Notes under the pieces: model-generated
Told to the model about the DNA's origin: nothing
The model's database searches: none
The model's input: only the letters and a program-made list of their open reading frames with translations
NCBI GenBank assembly: GCA_017626555.1
Contig: JAGAIM010000002.1
Location: 1 to 64,000 of the forward strand
Length of the DNA stretch: 64,000 nucleotides
Direction: 5' to 3'
Source: Bacteroidales bacterium
GTDB taxonomy: Bacteria; Bacteroidota; Bacteroidia; Bacteroidales; UBA932
Part shown: piece by piece, positions 50,214 through 59,199 of the stretch
Layout: every line of letters starts with the position of its first letter
Position numbering within the stretch: position 1 is the stretch's first letter
Position numbers and translations under genes: made by a program

Positions 50214-52088
50214 TCAATCGGCCGAAGTTACTGTCATTTCACAGGCCTTGCAGTCGAATCCAAGAGCAAGACGGCGACCGTTGTTCAAGAGGAAAAGCGG
50301 CTTTGGCACCTTTGCTCCCTGATGTTTCGGACACATTCCCAATTCAAAGCGGATGCAGTATCTGGTTCTCATCAGTTCCGCAGAGGCTGTCTGTTCGAGT
50401 TCGTATGCCTTGAGTATTTCCACTGCTCCGGCCTCTTTGTACAATTGTTCGGCAATACTGTTGGAAATGTTGTTTTTGTATGTGATGTCTTTCTGAGGAA
50501 GCGGTTTTGTTACTTTTCCCGGCTTTCTCAGAAGGATGTCCTTTTTGCCGCAAGGTATCGAATCAAGTACCTCCGCAAGTTTTCTTCTGATTGCATTCAG
50601 AGATGCTGCGCTCATAAAAGGAAGGTCTCCTGATGAGTCAATATCAGAAACGGCAAATCTGTATCCTCCTGCAGTCTTGCTTATTTGATTGTGAATCATT
50701 TCAAGCATCCTGCCGTGGTTGTCCGCAGTCTGGCTTCCTGCAACAAAAGATTCTGAAACTTCTCTGCCGTCTTCGCTGACCGCTTTGACTTCTGCAGTCC
50801 AGATTCCTTCGTCTGACCTGCTGAACCGCATCGAAACATTTGCTCTGATGATTCTCGTGCAGGCATTTCTTTCTATCTCCTTTTCAAAAGCCGTGTTTAT
50901 GTTGCGGAAAATCTTGGCACCGATGAACAGGGATGGAGTGCTCTTGCATTGTATGATGTCCGTTTTGCATACATCTCCACGGAATCCGCATACGCTTCCG
51001 TCCTTGGCAACAAAGGAAAAGCCGTCTCCATTGTTCAGGATAATGTCTTTTCTTGCGAATTTCAGTTTTACAGAAGTCTTCTCCTTGTTGAGTCCGGCCA
51101 CCTGCCCGATCTCTTCTCCCATTGATTTTGCGGCATCCATTGCGGCCCATCTGCCACGTCTGCCGTCAATGTAGAGTTCGGTGTATCCTCGGTTGAAAGT
51201 CTTATATGTGTCGGGAGTGAATCCGCCGCTGACCATACCGAAGGAGCCTCTCTCATATTCTGAAGAATGCCTTCCGATCAGTTCGTCAATTGCCATAGAA
51301 TAGTCCCTGACCACGTTTTTTACGTACGATGCATTCTTGAGCCTTCCTTCTATCTTGAAGGATGTTATGCCCGCTTCGGCAAGGTCTTCTATCCTGTTCC
51401 GGAGATTGTAGTCTTTAAGTGAAAGCAGGGCCTTGTCCCTGACTATGACCTTTCCGTCTGCATCGACAAGGTCGTATCTCGACCTGCAAGCCTGAATGCA
51501 GGCTCCTCTGTTGGCACTTCTGCCGGCGATGTTTTCCGAAAGATAGCATTGTCCGCTATAGCATACGCACAGCGCTCCGTGAACAAAGAATTCGAGTTCA
51601 CAGGTGACTGCTTCCCTGATAGCCCGGATCTGGTCAAGAGAAAGTTCCCTTTCAAGAATCAGTCTGGAAAATCCCAGGCCTTCAAGGAATGATGCCTGTT
51701 CAGGTGTGCGTATGGCGCATTGGGTGGATGCGTGAAGAGGGATCCGGAAGTCTTTCCTGATGTCGCAGATACCTTCCTGAGACATCTTGAGCACAGCCAT
51801 ATCCTGGATTATCAATGCATCTGCACCGGCTTCCTGGACATCAAGCATCTGTCTGTATGCTGCCTCCAGTTCATCGTCGTACAGGATAGTATTGAGAGCG
51901 ACAAAAATCCTGGCGCCGAATCTGTGGGCATAACTGCACAGATTTCTGATGTCGTCTATTGTGTTGCCTGCAGCCTGGCGTGCTCCGAACTGCGGCCCGG
52001 CTATATACACAGCATCGGCACCGCAGTCTATTGCTGCGATGCCGATCTGTGAGTCTCTTGCCGGAGCAAGCAGTTCAAGTTGCCTCAT
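50214..52088 (-). CDS. Peptidase U32-family protein (RlhA/TrhP type)
   Basis: A 624-residue TIM-barrel protein of the U32 family. The family signature is complete (ELEFFVHGALCVCYSGQCYLS in part, about residues 165-185), followed by GACIQACR and IEGRLKNASYV. Despite the name, characterised members RlhA and TrhP hydroxylate 23S rRNA C2501 and tRNA U34. The length and a C-terminal extension of about 200 residues match RlhA more than TrhP (about 450), but the choice is not certain, so I give no symbol. It follows the TPR gene by 3 bp, so both are probably co-transcribed. Confidence 0.85.
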   Translation of the reverse strand: MRQLELLAPARDSQIGIAAIDCGADAVYIAGPQFGARQAAGNTIDDIRNLCSYAHRFGARIFVALNTILYDDELEAAYRQMLDVQEAGADALIIQDMAVLKMSQEGICDIRKDFRIPLHASTQCAIRTPEQASFLEGLGFSRLILERELSLDQIRAIREAVTCELEFFVHGALCVCYSGQCYLSENIAGRSANRGACIQACRSRYDLVDADGKVIVRDKALLSLKDYNLRNRIEDLAEAGITSFKIEGRLKNASYVKNVVRDYSMAIDELIGRHSSEYERGSFGMVSGGFTPDTYKTFNRGYTELYIDGRRGRWAAMDAAKSMGEEIGQVAGLNKEKTSVKLKFARKDIILNNGDGFSFVAKDGSVCGFRGDVCKTDIIQCKSTPSLFIGAKIFRNINTAFEKEIERNACTRIIRANVSMRFSRSDEGIWTAEVKAVSEDGREVSESFVAGSQTADNHGRMLEMIHNQISKTAGGYRFAVSDIDSSGDLPFMSAASLNAIRRKLAEVLDSIPCGKKDILLRKPGKVTKPLPQKDITYKNNISNSIAEQLYKEAGAVEILKAYELEQTASAELMRTRYCIRFELGMCPKHQGAKVPKPLFLLNNGRRLALGFDCKACEMTVTSAD

Positions 52089-52091
52089 TGA

Positions 52092-53033
52092 TTAGAGAGT
52101 CTTGAGTTGCTCCTGTGCTGTAGCACCGAACTGAGGATCGTTAACGATCTTCTCGTAATACTCCTTAGCCTTTGCCTTGTTGCCAGCCTGCTGATAGAGG
52201 ACAGCGATTGTGCAGATGATTCCACCAGCATCCTTTGCATTAGGAGTAACCTCGAGATACTTCTCGTATGCTGCGATGCACTCATCGTTCTTTCCGAGTT
52301 TCTGAAGTGCGCTTGCAGAAAGTTTGTATGCATTACCGTTCTCAAGTGCCTCATTTGATTGGGCAGCGAAGTCGATCACTTCCTGATACTTCTTTGCCTT
52401 GTTGGCAGCCTGTGCCTTCTTGAGGTAGATGTTTGAAAGAAGTTTTGCTGCATTCGCTTCCTCACCGTTTGCCTTTGCAGTCTCAAGAGCCGCGATGGAC
52501 TCGTCGAGTTGACCTGCTCTCATATAAGCCTGACCGAGTTGGATGGCAACGCCACCATTGGCAGGATCAAGTTCAAGAACCTTTGTGAAGTTTGCGATGG
52601 CGGTAGGGTAATCCTTTGCCTTCATAGCAGCCTTACCTGCAGTGTTGTACTTCAGCATTTCAGCCTGGCCGATGAGATCTGCAGCCTCTGCTGCGATTTC
52701 AGCCTCGCCATAACCTTCTGCAACTTCCTTTGCCTGCTGGAATGCTGCTACAGCGCCGTCGAAATCCTTTGCATTGTAAAGATCCTTTGCCATACTGAGA
52801 TATGTCGAACTGATCGCCTTCTTGCAGTTCGCAACAAGATCAGCACCCTCATCTCCGAGAGCCTCACCCATTGTGAGGGCTGTCTGGAAATTCTCGATGG
52901 CGGCAGCATTGTTGCCCATCTGAAGTTCCATTGCACCATTGTTGTAAGCCTCAGTTGCCTGATTGATGTCCTGAGCGGACATTACTCCAGCGGTCATTGC
53001 GACTGCTGCAAAAAAGAGAAAAATTTTCTTCAT
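52092..53033 (-). CDS. Exported tetratricopeptide repeat protein
   Basis: A 313-residue protein with a cleavable signal peptide (MKKIFLFFAAVAMTAGVMSA) and about seven TPR units filling the rest (for example AMKAKDYPTAIANFTKVLELDP near 140-160). It is alanine-rich and probably periplasmic, acting as a docking scaffold; partners unknown. The start at 53033 gives a clean signal peptide; an ATG eight codons earlier is possible. Adjacent to the U32 gene 3 bp downstream. Confidence 0.85.
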   Translation of the reverse strand: MKKIFLFFAAVAMTAGVMSAQDINQATEAYNNGAMELQMGNNAAAIENFQTALTMGEALGDEGADLVANCKKAISSTYLSMAKDLYNAKDFDGAVAAFQQAKEVAEGYGEAEIAAEAADLIGQAEMLKYNTAGKAAMKAKDYPTAIANFTKVLELDPANGGVAIQLGQAYMRAGQLDESIAALETAKANGEEANAAKLLSNIYLKKAQAANKAKKYQEVIDFAAQSNEALENGNAYKLSASALQKLGKNDECIAAYEKYLEVTPNAKDAGGIICTIAVLYQQAGNKAKAKEYYEKIVNDPQFGATAQEQLKTL

Positions 53034-53083
53034 ACTTTTATCCAATTTATTTGACATTAATTCTCATAATTCAACACAAGATG

Positions 53084-53091
53084 CAAAAATA
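53084..53091 (-). promoter_or_regulatory. Bacteroidota -7 box for the TPR gene
   Basis: TATTTTTG on the minus strand, 50 bp before the chosen start, fits TAnnTTTG. Confidence 0.5.
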
Positions 53092-53105
53092 GGAAAATTT
53101 TGTCG

Positions 53106-53113
53106 TATTTTTG
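53106..53113 (+). promoter_or_regulatory. Bacteroidota -7 box for the M16-like gene
   Basis: TATTTTTG on the plus strand, 21 bp before the start at 53135. It is divergent from the box at 53084, only 14 bp apart. Confidence 0.5.
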
Positions 53114-53134
53114 CAAACAGCAATGTTAAATGTT

Positions 53135-55714
53135 ATGAAATCGGTTTTAAGACAGTTGATTGCATTAGTGTCGGCCATATTGTTTTCAATAATCGTGCCT
53201 GCACAGGAACTTCCGGTTATGCCGGGGGATCCTGATGTTGTCAGCGGTGTCTTGCCTAACGGAATGTCATATTATATTGCATCCAACTTTTCCTGCAAAG
53301 GAGTTGCCGACTTCGCTCTTATCCAGAAAACGGGAAGAAAGAATGTCACAGACACTTCGGGTAATGCAGTGGTTCAGGCGCGTAAGGGACTGACTCTTCT
53401 TCCGCGTCCGGATCATATATCCCCTGTCGGTTTTTTCTCTTCCCACGGTTCTGTCCCAGGCAATGAAGGATATGTGAAGGTTGAGGATGATGCAACTGTT
53501 TACCGTTTCAGGGATGTGAGGCTGGACGATGGCAAGGCTGTGCTTGATTCTGCTGTCCTGGTTCTGCTTGATATGGCAGGGCGTTCCGTCTGGACTGACG
53601 ATCCGTTTCTTGGAAAATGGTATTCTCCTTCGGATCAGGCTATAATCATTTCAGGAGATGTCGATGCGAAGCAGGTGATTTCAAGACTGGAACCGATGTC
53701 TTATATGATATCTTCCCGCGCTTCTGCAGATCGTGTCCCACTTCTCCAGGATCGTGTGCCGACAAATATCGTGACACAGACCTGTCTGCCTTCCGGTATG
53801 CGTCTTCTCTCCGCAGAATGGATGTCCGGCAGGGCTCCCCGTGAGTATATGAACACGGTTCAGCCGCAGATATTCAATATGTCTCTGGATGTGTTGGGAC
53901 GTGTTGCGGTAAGGAGGATTAAGATGGCTCTCAAGGCGGCAGGAGTGCCGTATGCCGATGTTTCAAGCAGGCACATCGCCAGTGACAGGAATCCATACGA
54001 TGATTCTTTTTCCGTGCGTATCGTGACAGCATCGGAATATGCGGAAAAAGCATCAGGAATACTGTGTGGAGTGATGGCTGCAATAGATGCTGAAGGTGTT
54101 GCTACGGAAGAATATCTTGTTGCTGAAGCCGCTTTTCTTGCCGATCTCAAGCGTTATGCCTCCGATCCGGTAAAGGAAAACGAAGACTATGTTGACAGAT
54201 GCATATATTCCTTTCTGTACGGATCTTCCCTGGCCTCTCCGGTTCAGAAATATGAATTCCACACTTCGCGCAATCTTCCTGATTCCTTGCGATGCAGACT
54301 TTTCAACGACGTTGCTGCGGCGTTGCTTTATCCTTTGGAAAGCGAGGCGGAAAATATCGGTGCACTGCATCTGACATCGGCAGATACATCCGCATTTCCG
54401 GGTGCAGCCCCTAAAGTCAAGGTGAGATCATCAAGAAGGGATCATATTTCCGGAGGTACCGTCATTACTTTTTCAAATGGGTTTAAGGTCGTTTTTAAAG
54501 ACTTGCCGTCAGATGGAGATATATTCTATACCCTTGCATTGAACGGTGGATACGGCAGCATCCAGGGGCTTGGTGAAGGAGAGGGAGCCTTTGCGTCAGA
54601 TATGTTCAGGCTCAGCAGGATATGCGGCTTTGAGGCAGATGATTTCTTCGGACTTCTGAAGAAGGAAGGGATAACGATGGATGCCAGAATCACCTTGTCA
54701 AATATACTGATTGGCGGAAGTTTGCCGAAAGACCGTATATCGTTGCTTATGAGGGCGCTTCTTGCATTGGCAAATGAGAGGACAGGCAATGGTGATGCAT
54801 ATCCTTATTATATGGATTGTACTGAACTTGCTCTGGAATATTCCGAAGGCCGCTACGAATCGAGAATGACTGCGATAGACAGCATTATGTGTCCTGATTA
54901 CAGGTATTCACCATATAAATCAAAGGGTAAACTGACGGACTCTTTCTTCTCCAAGGCTGATGCCTTCTTATCGTCTCAGATGGCAAAGGTGAATGACGGA
55001 GTTCTTGTGATTGTAGGAGATATAGGTGAGGAAAGACTAAAGAAAGCGCTTCTCCCGTATGTCGGCGGCTTCAGGACAAAAGAAAGTGCGGTAAGAAGGC
55101 CTGTATTGCGTTATCAGCCGGTGTCAGGCTGGTCAACATATACGGTTGCCGGTGAAAAGAATGCTGTGGATATAGCCTTGTCTGCCCGTATGCCTCTGAC
55201 AGCCTCCAATTACATTGCAGCCCAGATGGCAGTTATGCTTCTGGAACGAAGTCTGGCCGAGGCGCTTGCAGATTCAGGTATGACTCTGAATATATCGTAT
55301 AACTGCAGGATCTATCCTGAGGAAAGGCTCAACTTGCTCATATCTGTGTGGGAAGCCGATGAGGAGGGTTTTGCAGAAGGAATGGTGGTGATGCCTCCTA
55401 TCGATGCTCTGGGGGATATAAGAAAAGTGCTTTCGGATATGGGTGCCCAGGATATTACTGAAACTGAATTCAGGCAATGCAAGTCATATCTTAAGAATAT
55501 GATGGCAATCGATATGGCTGATCCTCATTATTGGGTGGATGCCATAATTCTGAGACATCTGGACGGCAAGGATCTTACGACAGGGTATGCTTCTGGTATC
55601 GATGCTGTCACCATCGATGCTGTCAGAAATATATTTTCATTCCTTGATCAGGGAAGCAAGATTGAATATGTAACTACAAACAGATATGTATCACGGAACA
55701 ATAATTCAGATTGA
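53135..55714 (+). CDS. M16-family peptidase-like protein lacking the zinc motif
   Basis: An exported protein of 859 residues with a signal peptide (about 1-24). It opens like M16 peptidases (VVSGVLPNGMSYYIASN, near 40-55) and has the four-domain length of Bacteroidota M16 enzymes. The zinc motif HxxEH expected 50-60 residues into the first domain is absent: the corresponding stretch reads FFSSHGSVPGNEGYVKVEDD. The middle repeat restarts at about 440 (GTVITFSNGFKVVFKDLPSDG). It is therefore probably a non-catalytic M16 homologue, as in heterodimeric M16 pairs, with the active partner not in this window. Its end overlaps the next gene by 29 bp. Confidence 0.8.
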   Translation: MKSVLRQLIALVSAILFSIIVPAQELPVMPGDPDVVSGVLPNGMSYYIASNFSCKGVADFALIQKTGRKNVTDTSGNAVVQARKGLTLLPRPDHISPVGFFSSHGSVPGNEGYVKVEDDATVYRFRDVRLDDGKAVLDSAVLVLLDMAGRSVWTDDPFLGKWYSPSDQAIIISGDVDAKQVISRLEPMSYMISSRASADRVPLLQDRVPTNIVTQTCLPSGMRLLSAEWMSGRAPREYMNTVQPQIFNMSLDVLGRVAVRRIKMALKAAGVPYADVSSRHIASDRNPYDDSFSVRIVTASEYAEKASGILCGVMAAIDAEGVATEEYLVAEAAFLADLKRYASDPVKENEDYVDRCIYSFLYGSSLASPVQKYEFHTSRNLPDSLRCRLFNDVAAALLYPLESEAENIGALHLTSADTSAFPGAAPKVKVRSSRRDHISGGTVITFSNGFKVVFKDLPSDGDIFYTLALNGGYGSIQGLGEGEGAFASDMFRLSRICGFEADDFFGLLKKEGITMDARITLSNILIGGSLPKDRISLLMRALLALANERTGNGDAYPYYMDCTELALEYSEGRYESRMTAIDSIMCPDYRYSPYKSKGKLTDSFFSKADAFLSSQMAKVNDGVLVIVGDIGEERLKKALLPYVGGFRTKESAVRRPVLRYQPVSGWSTYTVAGEKNAVDIALSARMPLTASNYIAAQMAVMLLERSLAEALADSGMTLNISYNCRIYPEERLNLLISVWEADEEGFAEGMVVMPPIDALGDIRKVLSDMGAQDITETEFRQCKSYLKNMMAIDMADPHYWVDAIILRHLDGKDLTTGYASGIDAVTIDAVRNIFSFLDQGSKIEYVTTNRYVSRNNNSD

Positions 55715-56282
55715 CGACTGTCTGGTCTCTGAGGAGATCCTGACTGAATATTTTGCCTGCGACTACGAGAAATGCAAGGGGTGCTGTTGTGTCATCGGTG
55801 ACAGTGGCGCGCCGATGGAAGAGTGTGAGGCAGAGGCGATAGAGAAGAACTATCATACCTTTTCTCCGATAATGTCGGAGGAGGGACGCAAGGCTGTCGC
55901 GGATAAAGGATTCTTCGAGATCGACAGGGACGGAGATATGGTCACTCCACTCGTGCCGGGGAGTGAAGAATGTGCCTACACACTTTTTGATGAGGAGGGC
56001 AATTGCTTCTGCTCTATGGAGAGATGCTGGTTCCAGGGTAAGGGCGATTTCCGCAAACCGATCTCCTGCTGGCTCTACCCGATACGTATTACTCAATTAA
56101 GCAATGGTACGCGAGCCCTCAATCTGCACAGATGGCATATCTGTCAGGATGCTTTTGCGAAAGGTCGAAAAGAAAAGGTCCGCGTATATGAATTCTTACG
56201 CGAACCTATCGAGCGCTATTTCGGCGAGGATTTCTACTCGGCCTTGTCCGAAGCGGCCAAGATGCTCAATGCGGATTCATAA
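55686..56282 (+). CDS. DUF3109-family cysteine-rich protein
   Basis: A 198-residue cytoplasmic protein widely found in Bacteroidota (PF11307). It has a cysteine pattern that may bind an iron-sulfur cluster or zinc: CDYEKCKGCCC (about residues 24-34), EECAY, NCFCSMERCWF and SCWLYP. Function unknown. It overlaps the end of the M16-like gene by 29 bp and runs 49 bp into the convergent DUF2007 gene, a very tight packing. Confidence 0.85.
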   Translation: MYHGTIIQIDDCLVSEEILTEYFACDYEKCKGCCCVIGDSGAPMEECEAEAIEKNYHTFSPIMSEEGRKAVADKGFFEIDRDGDMVTPLVPGSEECAYTLFDEEGNCFCSMERCWFQGKGDFRKPISCWLYPIRITQLSNGTRALNLHRWHICQDAFAKGRKEKVRVYEFLREPIERYFGEDFYSALSEAAKMLNADS

Positions 56283-56452
56283 TCTTCTGCATTGACTTTT
56301 ACTTCGATGTTCTGCTCCGCCACATTGAATGATGGGTAGGAGGACACTTCACCGAAGACTTCTGCTCTGATTCCGTTGGATTCGAGCAGTCCCTGACAGA
56401 TGCTCGCCAGCATCGGGTCAGCAAATTTTGCTACAGTCTTCAATTCGTTCAT
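56234..56452 (-). CDS. DUF2007-family small protein
   Basis: A 72-residue protein of the PF09413 family: FADPMLASICQGLLESNGIRAEVFGE, then a beta-alpha-beta with IEVKVNAEDYESALSIL. These are small PII-like or regulatory folds fused or free; sometimes annotated as signal-transducing, though no function is established. Its last 49 bp overlap the DUF3109 gene tail-to-tail. It is 34 bp downstream of the membrane-protein gene on the same strand. Confidence 0.8.
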   Translation of the reverse strand: MNELKTVAKFADPMLASICQGLLESNGIRAEVFGEVSSYPSFNVAEQNIEVKVNAEDYESALSILAASDKAE

Positions 56453-56486
56453 AAAACATTGAATTAAAGTGTTATATAAAGTCGTC

Positions 56487-56957
56487 TCATTCCTCTGTGT
56501 GAGGAGCGAGATGGTGCTCCAGTCCTGCAGCGAGTCTCATCACATCCTTTCTCAGACCTTCCAGTTCGTAGCCCTCCGGAGTCCTGGTGAGAGTCAGTCT
56601 GTCTTCGTACATTTTGGATAACTTTCCTGCGATGTCACGGAAACGGAACGTCACCACACCTTCACTCTCAGACTCGAGCACATACCTTCGGTCTCTGAAA
56701 TATCCTGTCACATCTTCACGGATTTCATTCCATTCCTTGTCGAGAGGTATCTCGCGTCTGATGAAACCCACCTTCGGATACACAGCGGCTATCACTGCAA
56801 AAAATATGGCAATTTTCCATAATGCGCTGTAACCGCCGTCAAAAATCGAGTTGATATCTCCCTCGACCGCACCTATGGCAACGAGTACGAGGACAATGGC
56901 GGTGGTAAGGAATGCGAAGTAGAAAAAGTACTTTATAGATCTGATCAGATATTTCAT
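56487..56957 (-). CDS. Small membrane protein, unknown function
   Basis: A 156-residue protein with two membrane helices (about 10-30 and 45-62) and a cytoplasmic or periplasmic C-terminal domain with beta-rich pattern (VLESESEGVVTFRFRDIAG, about 93-111). No family recognised. A -7 box lies 30 bp upstream, and the DUF2007 gene follows, so the pair may be co-transcribed. Confidence 0.7.
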   Translation of the reverse strand: MKYLIRSIKYFFYFAFLTTAIVLVLVAIGAVEGDINSIFDGGYSALWKIAIFFAVIAAVYPKVGFIRREIPLDKEWNEIREDVTGYFRDRRYVLESESEGVVTFRFRDIAGKLSKMYEDRLTLTRTPEGYELEGLRKDVMRLAAGLEHHLAPHTEE

Positions 56958-56987
56958 AGCATTGATTTTGCGGTGTTATTAATACCA

Positions 56988-56995
56988 CAAATATA
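56988..56995 (-). promoter_or_regulatory. Bacteroidota -7 box for the gene at 56957
   Basis: TATATTTG on the minus strand, 30 bp before the start, fits TAnnTTTG. Confidence 0.5.
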
Positions 56996-57016
56996 GACTA
57001 AAATCCGATATTTTGC

Positions 57017-57024
57017 TATATTTG
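57017..57024 (+). promoter_or_regulatory. Bacteroidota -7 box for the gene at 57065
   Basis: TATATTTG, 40 bp before the ATG, fits TAnnTTTG; divergent from the box at 56988. Confidence 0.5.
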
Positions 57025-57064
57025 CGGATATATTGGAAATAATAATCATCCCAAAAAGACAGAA

Positions 57065-57928
57065 ATGGAAGAGCAGAACTTGAAAAAAGTAATGTATGCC
57101 CTTATCGCTGTTGCCGTGCTTCTTGCCGGTGCACTCGCATACATCTGGTATCAGAAATCATCATTGGTAAAGGATCTCACAGTGGAGAAGGAGGAACTGA
57201 CGGAGCAGATGATCGCTCTTCAGAATGACTATGCTACTCTTTCTTCAGATTATGACGACATAAATCTTCAGTTGGATTCTTCACGTCTTGAAGTGCAGAT
57301 GCTCATAGAGAAGATAACAAAGACAGAAGCGACCAACCGCAGCAAGATCCGTCAGTATGAGAAGGAACTCGGCACGCTAAGAAGTATTATGAGGAACTAT
57401 ATCGTGCAGATCGACTCGCTGAATACCCTCAACAAGCAACTTACTGCAGACGCTGCTGCAGCACGTCGTGAGGCTGCCGAGAGCAGAAGAAAGCAGCAGG
57501 AGTTGAGCAAGGAGGTTGAGAATCTTTCCGGACAGGTTGCAGCCGGTTCTGTAATCAAGGCACGTGGTATCAGAATGGAAGCCTACAACGCTTCCGACAA
57601 GGTCACAGACCGCAGCAGCCGTGTGGTAAGGCTTCTCACTACATTGAGTCTGGTAGAGAACGATCTGGCTCCGAAGGGTCCTGTAAGGGTGTATATCAGA
57701 GTGAAGGGACCGGACGGAATCCTTCTTACCAACGACAGCCAGAGGACGTTCGAGGTGGATGGAGAGCCTATGATCTGCTCTGCATCGCGTGAGGTTGACT
57801 ACCAGGGCAAGGAAGTCGAACTCAGCATCTATCTCAACGACATCACCGGCTATGTCAAGGGTATCTACACAGTCGAGGCATATACGGAGCAGACCCGCCT
57901 CGGATCGGCAGAGTTGATGCTCCGATAA
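57065..57928 (+). CDS. Membrane-anchored coiled-coil protein
   Basis: A 287-residue protein: one N-terminal membrane helix (about 9-28), a long coiled coil (about 32-155, with heptads such as LTVEKEELTEQMIALQNDY), and a C-terminal beta domain (about 160-287, with VRVYIRVKGPDGILLTND). This layout occurs across Bacteroidota as a conserved hypothetical; the C-terminal domain would sit in the periplasm. Function unknown. It precedes hemW by 3 bp and is probably co-transcribed with it. Confidence 0.8.
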   Translation: MEEQNLKKVMYALIAVAVLLAGALAYIWYQKSSLVKDLTVEKEELTEQMIALQNDYATLSSDYDDINLQLDSSRLEVQMLIEKITKTEATNRSKIRQYEKELGTLRSIMRNYIVQIDSLNTLNKQLTADAAAARREAAESRRKQQELSKEVENLSGQVAAGSVIKARGIRMEAYNASDKVTDRSSRVVRLLTTLSLVENDLAPKGPVRVYIRVKGPDGILLTNDSQRTFEVDGEPMICSASREVDYQGKEVELSIYLNDITGYVKGIYTVEAYTEQTRLGSAELMLR

Positions 57929-57931
57929 GCC

Positions 57932-59077
57932 GTGATTTACGTCCACATCCCATTCTGCAGGAGTCTCTGCACATATTGCGGCTTCTATTCGGAGGTCGCG
58001 GCAAAGTGCCGCAAGGCTGAGGATGCCGGCAGGCAGGAAGAACTCTTCGGACGCTTTGCTGATGCTCTTGAGGCAGAGGTCAGGATGCGCGGACAGGAAA
58101 TAACGGATGAAAAGAATACGCTATACATAGGAGGTGGCACCCCGTCGGTGCTGCCTCTCAGTGTATATGAACGCTTGCTTTCTGCATTGCGGGAATCAGG
58201 GCACGGGGGGCCTTTCGAGGAGTTTACTTTTGAGGTCAATCCGGAGGATATCGTAGAGAAGGGAGAGGACTATGTGAGGGGGCTTATGGGGCTCGGAGTC
58301 AACCGTATAAGTATGGGTGTGCAGTCCTTTGATGACGGGATATTGAAATTTATGAACCGTCGCCACAATGCTGCCGTAGCCCGTGAGGCATACGCCATAC
58401 TGGAAAACGCAGGAATCGGCAATATCAGCATAGATCTGATCTTCGGCCTTCCGCAACTGTCTGATGCTCAATGGGCTGATACCTTGACGGATGCTTTGGC
58501 AATCTCTCCTTCAGGCAGGCTGCCTCAGCATATATCGGCTTATCAACTCTCAGTGGAGCCTGGAAGTATGCTGGACCGGCTGGTCGGGAAGGGACGGTTT
58601 GAGGAGGCCTCAGAGGAACTTTGCCAGCGCCAGTACCGGATGCTCTGTGAGGCGTTGTCCGCAGCCGGCTACCGTCATTATGAGATATCCAATTTCGCTC
58701 AGCCGGGTTATGCGGCCGTCCATAATTCCGCTTATTGGAGACATATCCCTTATGTGGGGTTCGGGCCGGGTGCACATAGTTTTGTCGGATCTGAGAGGCA
58801 ATGGAACCTTCCGGATCTTAAGGCATACATTGCCGATCCAGGATCTGTCAGGGAATATGAGACTTTGGATGATGAGCAACTGGCGTTGGAGAAGATAATG
58901 CTGGCGTTGAGGACTTCGGACGGGATCGAGGCTTCTTTCCTTGAAGAACATTGTGACAGGGGGGCTCTGGTGCGTGCGATGGAGATCGGTGCCCTTGTCG
59001 GGTCTGGCGACGGCCGGATCCGCATCCCCGAAAGCCGCTTCTTCGTCTCGGACGGAATCATCGCGGATATAGTGTGA
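57932..59077 (+). CDS. hemW: Radical SAM protein HemW
   Basis: A 381-residue radical SAM protein of the HemN-like group, thought to be a heme chaperone rather than the coproporphyrinogen oxidase. The 4Fe-4S cluster motif CxxxCxxC is C9, C13 and C16 (HIPFCRSLCTYCGF); the extra cysteine typical of true HemN (CxxxCxxCxC) is absent, which supports HemW. GGGTPS, EVNPE and GVNRISMGVQSF follow. The start is GTG, three bases after the upstream stop. Confidence 0.92.
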   Translation: MIYVHIPFCRSLCTYCGFYSEVAAKCRKAEDAGRQEELFGRFADALEAEVRMRGQEITDEKNTLYIGGGTPSVLPLSVYERLLSALRESGHGGPFEEFTFEVNPEDIVEKGEDYVRGLMGLGVNRISMGVQSFDDGILKFMNRRHNAAVAREAYAILENAGIGNISIDLIFGLPQLSDAQWADTLTDALAISPSGRLPQHISAYQLSVEPGSMLDRLVGKGRFEEASEELCQRQYRMLCEALSAAGYRHYEISNFAQPGYAAVHNSAYWRHIPYVGFGPGAHSFVGSERQWNLPDLKAYIADPGSVREYETLDDEQLALEKIMLALRTSDGIEASFLEEHCDRGALVRAMEIGALVGSGDGRIRIPESRFFVSDGIIADIV

Positions 59078-59199
59078 CAGTTAACACGCTGATTGATAGC
59101 AGGTTGTGTGAAATGCCTGCTGTCGCGATGCAGCAGGCATCTTGCGTAATTTGTTGATATGTAGCGCTTTATGTGCCACTGTTTTAAAGATATAGATAT

